Source of the DNA: Liquidambar formosana
Taxonomy: Eukaryota; Streptophyta; Magnoliopsida; Saxifragales; Altingiaceae
Length of the DNA: 64,000 nt
Direction: 5' to 3'
Assembly (NCBI GenBank): GCA_039720395.1
Contig: CM077831.1
Coordinates: 8,358,333 to 8,422,332 of the forward strand
The translations under genes and the position numbers were made by a program. The notes under the pieces were generated by a model. The model ran no database searches and had not been told where the DNA came from. It worked only from the letters and a program-made list of their open reading frames with translations. This document shows, one piece after another, positions 58,635 to 64,000 of the stretch (positions are counted from its first letter, which is position 1; every line of letters starts with the position of its first letter).

Positions 58635-60287
58635 TGTTAGGATTATGCCCTAGAGCCAATCATAGAGATGATTGTTTAGGGATTAGGAACAATCATTTGA
58701 TTTCATTTATGTATGTCACATTTATTATTGATTTAATAAAAGGGCTTATTCTATTATGTTTATATGCATTATTTATATTTACATAATATGTCCATGGAGT
58801 TAGAGTTGAGAATATGGAATTACAAAGAGTTGTAATTTTGAGACTATAGATATATCTCTGTACTAAACTCCTAAAGCATTCCTAGTTGAAGGTTCACTAT
58901 GATGGACAGTAATGAACCATAGGACTAGCACTTGTTAGGTTGACTCTATAGGAGGATAGCTAGTCTCAAGCTATTTGTGTGGAGACACTACAACCAACAA
59001 GTGGGTGCCTATTACAAGAATAGGTACACTGAATGTGACCAAAGATATGAGATAAACTGAATGGAGTTTTATCCTGCCTGTCAATCAGTTTCTCATTGTT
59101 ATAGTGGTACAAGTAATCCTTAGACCTGAGACACCATAGTTGTCTTATGCATGTAGCTTTAGAAGTTTGATAACACTAAGTGCAGATCCTATTCAGGGGT
59201 CTGCAAAGGTGTTCATTGGCCCTACTACTATGTGTATGAAGGCATGTGAGTGATCAACAAGGGATCCATCACTCTCAGGAAAAAGAGAGAGAATGTCTCA
59301 TATAGCATTCATAATATAACTCATTAAATCCATGGCCATGGTAGGATGAATGTGGAAAAGAGTTTCCATGAGTTCATCAATGAGTTGATATCTATGAATG
59401 AGTATAAAGTAATTGAACTAGGGACTTGACAGACTTCCATGTCCTATTAGTTCAATTGGAGACATTGTGTTGAAGGAAGGATGCAATTGTAACCTATAAA
59501 CTATAACAGAAGGGTTCTTTGTAAATGACTATTCACCTCATTAAGGACCACACCATGAGCCATATGCTAGGTGTTACTCATGGTTAGTAGAAGCCCTAAT
59601 TGATATAAGTGAGTTATAATCAATTAGGAATTGGAAGGAGTTCCAATTAGACCCTAAATGGAAAGAGTTCCATTGTGCACACCTCGTGCTATTCCTACTA
59701 CTTGATGATGTGAACCCAATGGGTCATACACTGATCATGCAAGATGAGCTTTTAAGTCTATGAGAGAAAGGGTATGAGTGCATAAAGAATAGTTCTTTGA
59801 GGCCATGTTTGTATTTGATATAAACAATAGGGGTTAGTGTGCAATTTAGGGAAATTGCATAAAATCCTAAAAGGGTTTCCCCCCTAGGGCCGGCCCCTTT
59901 AGTGTGGACTATTTAAGTCACACTATGATGTGTGACATCATCACTTTTAGAAGACACCAAGGGCTGGCCAGAATTTTCAGCCTCCCTATCTCTCTCTCCT
60001 CTCTTCTCCTACACTAGCAACAACAAGGAAAAGGAGGAAAGGACTTGAAGCTCTAGCTAGGTGTGGATACCGTTGGAGGGAGCACACTTGGGCTGCTCAC
60101 TCACCGTTGTCCGGAATCAAAGCTTAGAGCAAAAAGGAGAAGACAAAAATTCTGTAAGTTTTCTAACCCTCTTTGTAGTTAGGGTTTGATTTTGTGTTAT
60201 GCACAGTTAGATTCATGGGCTGTGGAATCGTAGGAAAAATTTTTATATTCCGCTTTTGTATTTTTCCCTCTTGTTTGATTCCCAACA
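58635..60287 (+). mobile_element. 5' LTR of copia-type element E, 1653 bp
   Basis: Starts TGTTAGGATTATGCCC and ends GATTCCCAACA (TG...CA). A copia-type primer-binding site follows directly. A TATA-like CTATTTAAG at 59909-59917 lies just after the palindrome GGGCCGGCCC (59887-59896). About half of this LTR is present in reverse at 5236-6048. Confidence 0.88.
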
Positions 60288-60288
60288 G

Positions 60289-60301
60289 TGGTATCAGAGC
60301 C
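60289..60301 (+). other. Primer-binding site of element E (initiator tRNA-Met type)
   Basis: TGGTATCAGAGCC is the common copia primer-binding sequence complementary to the 3' end of initiator tRNA-Met. Confidence 0.85.
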
Positions 60302-63300
60302 ATGATTATGCATAATACAAAATACATATGGGCTGGTAATTATGGTGAAGTTGAATGATTTAAAAATCTAGAAATTTTTCTGCATAATTGGTTTTCCTCC
60401 ATGGCTGAACCTAGGGTTTGGAACCCTAGGTCAATTCTCTTCTACTCCTCTTCTTATTAATGGTTAAGTGTAGCCATGGATGCAATAGGTGGCATAGGGT
60501 TTGAGTTTGGAGAAGAAGAATAAGGAAACTAGGGTTTTATAAAACTGTTATGAACAGTTTTCATGGTTGCCATGAAAAACCGTCATCTTGTTTTGCTTGC
60601 CGAATTCAGAATTCTTCTCCAAAATTTTCGAGCCATATATGGTTAGAAAGCTCTTCGAATAAGCTTTCCAACCCAACAAACGATGCGTCAATCCGAGTTC
60701 TGTAGTGAAAGTTATGAATTTTTTACTACAGGCTGTCTGGAAAGACAGTTTTGCTCGGGAATGATGCAATAGCCACAACTTTGAGTTATTGATGGAGATC
60801 AAAGGCATGGCAATGGTTGCCACCACTTGGTTTATGTTCTAGACATGGTAGGGAAAGGTTCCCAAGCATTTAGATGCATCATAATTGGATTAAGATGCTA
60901 GAACAGAAGGAAGAAGGAGAAGAACACCATGGAGGCTGAATCTGGGTTTTAGAACCCTAAGGTTCTTGCAATTAATTCTAATTAAAGCTGCTGTATTTAT
61001 GATGGAAGATCATTGTAAGATCATTATATATCATGTGTATATGAGTTTCTTTAAGTTTCAAAAAGGTTTTGATGGAAAAAGATTCAAAAAGTTTGAAAAT
61101 TTTTCATGAACAGCATAGCAGATTTTCTCTGCAGAAAAGTCATCAATGGAGTTTTGATTAGAACTTGAGTTAGGGAACTCCAAATTGCATGAAACCAATT
61201 GCATTAGTTTCCTAAGACATGTAGGATACTGGGAAAATTCGTTTGGTAGCCTAATTCATTCATCTTGCTGGGTTTTAAATCAATTTCTGACCATGGACAG
61301 TGTGCTGTCAAATTCTGGGCAGCCTACTGTTGTTTTAATTGTTTAGAACAATTGGTGATGATTTGATCATCCAAACCTCTTCTATTAGCTTAGTATTTCA
61401 TGTAGGGACATGATACAAAAGCTGGTTTTAATGGAGGAGTCGAATTGATTAGGATTTAGAAGCTATTGTGACCTTCAAGGTCTGCAACAATGGCTCCAGC
61501 AATGGGTTTTGGAAACCCTGATTGTTCTTGATGATGGCAGCCACTTCCACCACTTCTCACATGTCGGGAGGCTTGTCCCACACCCCTAGGATGTTCTCCC
61601 ATGACTGGCCATGGCCTCCTACAGTCGTTGGTGGCCATGGCAGCCTAGCCAAGCTCAGGCAGCCCCCTGGTAGTGACGGCTGCGTAGAGTTAAGGATGAA
61701 ACCCTAATTTTGAGTTAATGATGAAACCCTAATTTCATTATGGCATTAATTAAAACCCTAATTGGAATATTAATTACCTTAATTAAGAGTTAATGATTGG
61801 TCATTAAATGACCAATCATGGTTATTAATTGTTAGGGCATAATTAATACCATTAATGATGTCTAGGGTTAGGGTTTTGATAACCCTAATTAGTGTAATTA
61901 ATTAAGGGTAATAAATACCCTATTTGGCATTAATTAAACCCTAATCCCTTTTATTAAATACCGTATGAACCTAGGGTTTTAATGATTAGGGCTTGCATTT
62001 AGGGTTTAGGGTTATGCATTTAGGGTTTAGGGTTTTAGGAAACCCTAATACACTAATTCATCATTTAATTGATTTTATTTAATTCCCATGTTAATTATTT
62101 AATTAATATTGATTAATTTTATAATGTTTTAAATGGTTTAAAATACAATTGGGGATTAAATTAAAATCTGGAAATTCTTAATTAAATGAAATTGTTTTAT
62201 TTAAATAAGGAAACCCTAATTTTGAATATTAGAGTCATTTTAGGAAACTTTATATGTTTCTATTAATTTGATTAATTGAAACTAAATGTCTTAAATGTTA
62301 AGACTTTATTTAATGCTGGATATTTTTGTTTAAACCTAATAAGATTGGGATGCATTAATGAGATTAATGTAAATCATTCAAGAGAATTACCATAATGCCC
62401 ATATGTTTTAATGCTTACAGTTTTTCTTTACATTATGTAATGAGATTGTATGTATGTGTTTGGATGATGATTATGGACTATACCCCTTAAACCAATTGTG
62501 ATTGGCCGTCTTATGAATGGGTTGTAATAATTTTTCAAGAGTTGTAATTTTATTATGGTGATGTAATTTATTATTTGGGGCTTGCATGCCACCTTCCCTC
62601 TCTCTCTATCATTCTCTTATGTACCCTACATTCCCCTTATGTATCCCTTTCTATATATTATGTAAATGTTATGTAATCGAGAGCGCACTAAGGAGCATGG
62701 TGGACCCAAAGGAGTATGATGGAGCCCAACAAGCCAATGGTGGAGACCATCAAGCCAAGGGAGCAGATTGAAGGACTTGAAAGCTTAGAGAAGTTTTTCA
62801 AGAAAGTATGCATGTTACGAATGGTTTATTTTACGATCACCTACACCCACCATAGACCTAGGATTCAATCTATTGGCTTGGATTGAATCCTCTCAAAGTC
62901 CATAATCATCATAGTGGGAGCTTTAATTTATGAGATAATTGTTTTAGCTCCAATACCATAGTTTGGTATATGTTACCTATTCACTTAGGGACTAATATCA
63001 AAATATGGTACTTTATATATGTTGATATATAATAGCATGCGATGTATGATTTATAATAGCATGAGATGTATGATTATAAATAGCATAATTTATATGTTTA
63101 AATTTTGATACATAGGATGCATGTTAATTTGATGAGACCCTTTAAAACCCCTCTTATTTAATATTAAGTTGAAAATGGAGAAGTCATTGGGGAATGAATT
63201 CTTCATTGCCTTCCATCATTATAGGACCATCTAACGTCCCTTAATGTGGGTACCTGGCTACAGACATGTAGGAGCTACCCATGTTAAAGACATTACTTGA

Positions 63301-64000
63301 AACTATCACATATGAGATATCATGGGGTGCCTAAACTGGTATATACCAAGAAACTAACATGTGAGGTATATATTTGGCGAAACATACCTGTGTGAATGAT
63401 GGGTTTAACTTAACTAGGGAAGTATTCCAAGAAACTAACATGTGAGGTGTATGTTCCTTAGAGGCAAAATGATTGGAACTTGCTTATGAAGCAATAGACA
63501 AAGAGTTGTCTTCTTATTGTGGGTTAGAAGCCAAGAAACTAACATGTGAGGCTTTTAGGTCACAGTGGGACCCCAATCCCCATTAGGAATGAGATTCCCG
63601 AATTCCATTAGAGGGTGTATGGAATTTGATAAAATAGTGGGAGGTACCATATGATTAAAGACCCAATCATTATGGATAAAAATGAAATCTAATTCTCTGT
63701 TTATGTAGATTACCTAATTACTCACCTCAAAACCCCTATTTCCTAATATATAGGATATTGATAGTTTGACTAAACCCAATTTCTTTGATTGACTTAGGAA
63801 ATTGAGAATTTTTCTTAATTTCAAAAGATTGTTCATATGCTATTAGGCCTTTTCTTAAAGGCCCTCCATAAAACATCCTAAGAAGAAAAAGACACTATGC
63901 ACAATTGGCATCTTGTTGCCATGCTATATGATAGTATTGATGACTAATGAGCTTCAGAAGCAAAATTAGTCAATGCAAATGCCTTTGATGTCCTACATCA
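60302..64000 (+). mobile_element. Internal region of element E, non-coding as far as the window shows
   Basis: No gag, pol or other long ORF is visible in 3.7 kb; the longest open stretches are under 100 codons and unconvincing. The region is AT-rich, with many AAACCCTAAT words (61690-62230) and two TTTAGGGTTTAGGG pairs (61998-62011, 62019-62032). A CCAAGAAACTAACATGTGAGG word occurs three times (about 63347, 63427, 63531). Either the element has a very long leader or it is a large non-coding derivative (LARD). Confidence 0.7.

Noticed and set aside
60302..64000. Small genes in the internal region of E, for example around 60548-60826 and 62586-62771
   Set aside because: Under 100 codons, no motif, no splice context, and inside an LTR element.
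1..64000. tRNA, rRNA, organelle DNA or pararetrovirus insertions
   Set aside because: I looked for typical tRNA and rRNA words and for movement- or coat-protein motifs and saw none; a formal search was not possible.

Overview
This window looks like a repeat-dense, gene-poor stretch of a eudicot plant nuclear genome. The evidence is the set of plant LTR-retrotransposon lineages (Sirevirus-type Ty1/copia, Tat/Ogre-type Ty3/gypsy with two RNase H domains), plant-type telomere words (TTTAGGG), a spliced plant-style nuclear gene with canonical GT-AG introns, and AT-rich spacers. The species cannot be told from the sequence. All coordinates were read by hand.

Left block (1-24451) is a chain of nested retrotransposons. 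A Sirevirus (S, + strand; pol end, broken env-like ORF, three polypurine tracts, 3' LTR; 1-5235) sits in the LTR of a second copia-type element (E', - strand; 5236-6048). E' sits in the integrase gene of a Tat-lineage element (A1, + strand; 6049-16514). A1 sits in the 3' LTR of a coding-poor Tat derivative (B, - strand; 16515-24451). A1 has a long region between integrase and 3' LTR. It holds two antisense genes (a1, spliced, a plant-mobile-domain protein; a2, a DUF7745-like protein), each preceded by a GC-rich palindromic island also found upstream of the TATA box in the A-family LTRs, followed by about 1.3 kb of tandem repeats.

Centre (24452-43724): a solo A-family LTR (24639-27711, TSD AATAT); then the only convincing host gene, an 11-exon minus-strand gene (29233-36925) for an RFC3-like AAA+ clamp-loader-type protein with a long N-terminal extension, carrying a Mutator-type element with a 9-bp TSD (31615-32901) in its largest intron; then a Stowaway-like MITE, a probable solo LTR (37685-40210, TSD GAGGG), another solo LTR (40666-42684, TSD TATAG) and remnants of what may be a DNA transposon or gene 5' end.

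Right block (43725-64000) is another nest. Tat element A2 (5' LTR, PBS, gag-pro-pol with many stops and frameshifts; 43725-54967) is interrupted just after its integrase stop codon by Tat element A3 (5' LTR, PBS, start of gag; 54968-58634). A3 is interrupted in gag by a full-length copia-type 5' LTR plus a long non-coding internal region (E, 58635-64000, running off the window).

Most coding regions are degraded retrotransposon genes. The most noteworthy system is the A1 post-integrase region: antisense genes that appear to carry their own promoters, built from the same palindromic module as the sense LTR promoter.
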